The notes under the pieces are model-generated. The model made no database searches and was not told the DNA's origin. It worked only from the letters and a program-made list of their open reading frames with translations. A program made the position numbers and the translations under genes. A DNA stretch of 64,000 bases, taken from NCBI GenBank assembly GCA_017395245.1, contig JAFPVR010000001.1:50601-114600 (forward strand), read 5' to 3'. The DNA comes from Bacteroidales bacterium (lineage in GTDB: Bacteria; Bacteroidota; Bacteroidia; Bacteroidales; WCHB1-69). The first letter of the stretch is position 1. Each line of letters opens with the position of its first letter. Positions 63,459-64,000 of the stretch are shown in pieces.

Positions 63459-63466
63459 CAAAGATA
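63459..63466 (-). promoter_or_regulatory. -7 promoter box of the membrane regulator gene
   Basis: TATCTTTG on the minus strand followed by CCGC, 22 bases before the ATG at 63436. Confidence 0.65.
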
Positions 63467-63521
63467 TTTTTTTTTCAGAAACCCTGCGAAAATCCCTTCT
63501 GTTTTCAAGCCAAAACCACTG

Positions 63522-63669
63522 TTTATTCCGACAAGAATCCGTTTCCTGTGGTCATTTTATTCCGACATCGGAAAAAAAGCATTAGCCATGCAATGTGCTT
63601 GTAATTAAAAAAATAGCCGCTGATTTATTCCGACATGGTTTTGTCTCCGAAAAAAATTTATTCCGACAT
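63522..63669 (+). promoter_or_regulatory. Direct-repeat operator-like array (TTTATTCCGACAT)
   Basis: Four near-identical 13-mers start at 63522, 63556, 63624 and 63657, with spacings of 34, 68 and 33 bases. The last lies 33 bases upstream of the -7 box at 63703. It sits between a gene for a DNA-binding membrane regulator and its divergent neighbour, as expected for activator sites. Confidence 0.65.
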
Positions 63670-63702
63670 GCGTTTTTGGGTGTTTTTTGTATAGAAAAAG
63701 GT

Positions 63703-63710
63703 TATCTTTG
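63703..63710 (+). promoter_or_regulatory. -7 promoter box of the 63741 gene
   Basis: TATCTTTG followed by TCCC, 30 bases before the ATG at 63741. Confidence 0.65.
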
Positions 63711-63740
63711 TCCCACAGTCAAACAAAAAAACATCCAGAT

Positions 63741-64000
63741 ATGAAAAAACTTTTCATTTTTTCCGTTTTCTTGTCCGTCATGCTCAACGGGCAAGCCCAA
63801 TACATGTCCTTCTTCGGCGACAGCACGTGGAAATACCACATCACCTACCTTACGAATCAGCCGGAGGATTATTTGAACTACCCCCCGGAAAGCCAACCGC
63901 CCACCCCTTTGAACGCATATTGCCATACCATGGTGTTCGGATACAACAAAGCCCTGTTTGAGGACTCCACACATCATTACCTTACTGATACTGCTGGGGA
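63741..64000 (+). CDS. Secreted protein, N-terminal part only (3' end outside window)
   Basis: 86 codons are visible. The signal peptide MKKLFIFSVFLSVMLNGQAQ is followed by YMSFFGDSTWKYHITYLTNQ, a start typical of Bacteroidetes secreted proteins that carry a T9SS sorting tail; the tail itself is outside the window. Its promoter lies just downstream of the 13-mer array, and it diverges from the membrane LytTR-like regulator, so it is the likely target of that regulator. The function cannot be told. Confidence 0.75.
   Translation, partial: MKKLFIFSVFLSVMLNGQAQYMSFFGDSTWKYHITYLTNQPEDYLNYPPESQPPTPLNAYCHTMVFGYNKALFEDSTHHYLTDTAG

Overview
The window is 64 kb of a Bacteroidetes chromosome, almost certainly order Bacteroidales; the genus cannot be told from the sequence. 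Several signs agree. Promoters carry the TAnnTTTG -7 box. There are type IX secretion (T9SS) parts (PorV-like, PorP/SprF-like, PD40-OmpA-like) and T9SS C-terminal sorting domains. Other typical genes are FISUMP-domain secreted proteins, a large TonB-dependent receptor with a carboxypeptidase-like regulatory domain, a GSCFA protein and a PcrA-type helicase. No rRNA, CRISPR array, prophage, plasmid function or intact transposase was seen. Coding density is high and most of the window is core genome.

Layout. 1-2.0 kb: an S41 peptidase-like lipoprotein (cut by the window edge) and a small outer-membrane barrel. 2.3-4.3 kb: thioredoxin and a POT peptide transporter. 4.35-10.5 kb (+): small lipoprotein, butyrate kinase, NAD kinase, then the division genes ftsQ-ftsA-ftsZ, converging on xylulokinase (10.5-12.0 kb, -). 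12.2-16.3 kb (+): pyrB-pyrI, tRNA-Cys, a GT39-type membrane glycosyltransferase and a PAP2 phosphatase. 16.4-24.7 kb (+): two giant secreted proteins, one with a collagen-like stalk, a Trp/Gln coiled coil, sixteen ~46-residue repeats and two FISUMP domains, the other with three FISUMP domains. They converge on a PD40/OmpA-like protein and a PorP/SprF-like protein (24.7-27.5 kb, -), which resembles adhesin plus SprF plus OmpA-type loci of T9SS bacteria.

27.5-37.9 kb (-) is mostly DNA and RNA housekeeping: rarA, ksgA, a SWIM/SNF2 helicase, a GSCFA protein, a UvrD/PcrA helicase, a small P-loop kinase, a HIT protein and greA. The gaps hold tandem repeats, a broken radical-SAM/SPASM tail and a possible small RNA or mini-element. 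37.9-47.7 kb (-) is a three-gene T9SS locus: TonB-dependent receptor, 1569-residue sorted protein, PorV-like protein. 47.8-53.3 kb (-): a TPR protein, an outer-membrane barrel and a degenerate Rieske-like lipoprotein. 53.4-57.7 kb (-): a tight five-gene run hutH-lipoprotein-nadC-yihY/brkB-small membrane protein. 57.8-62.4 kb (-): CoA-disulfide-reductase/rhodanese fusion, purC and a T9SS-sorted subtilisin. 62.5-64 kb: a membrane-anchored LytTR plus winged-helix regulator diverging from a secreted-protein gene cut by the window end, with a regularly spaced direct-repeat array between them.

The strongest non-genic signal is a set of degenerate tandem repeats with a 7-bp period. They occur in many intergenic gaps, with a different heptamer in each, and often run up to or into a stop codon. 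A second signal is a dispersed hairpin element around a CCCAGGG/CCCTGGG stem. All functions are inferred from motifs read by eye; no database search was run.
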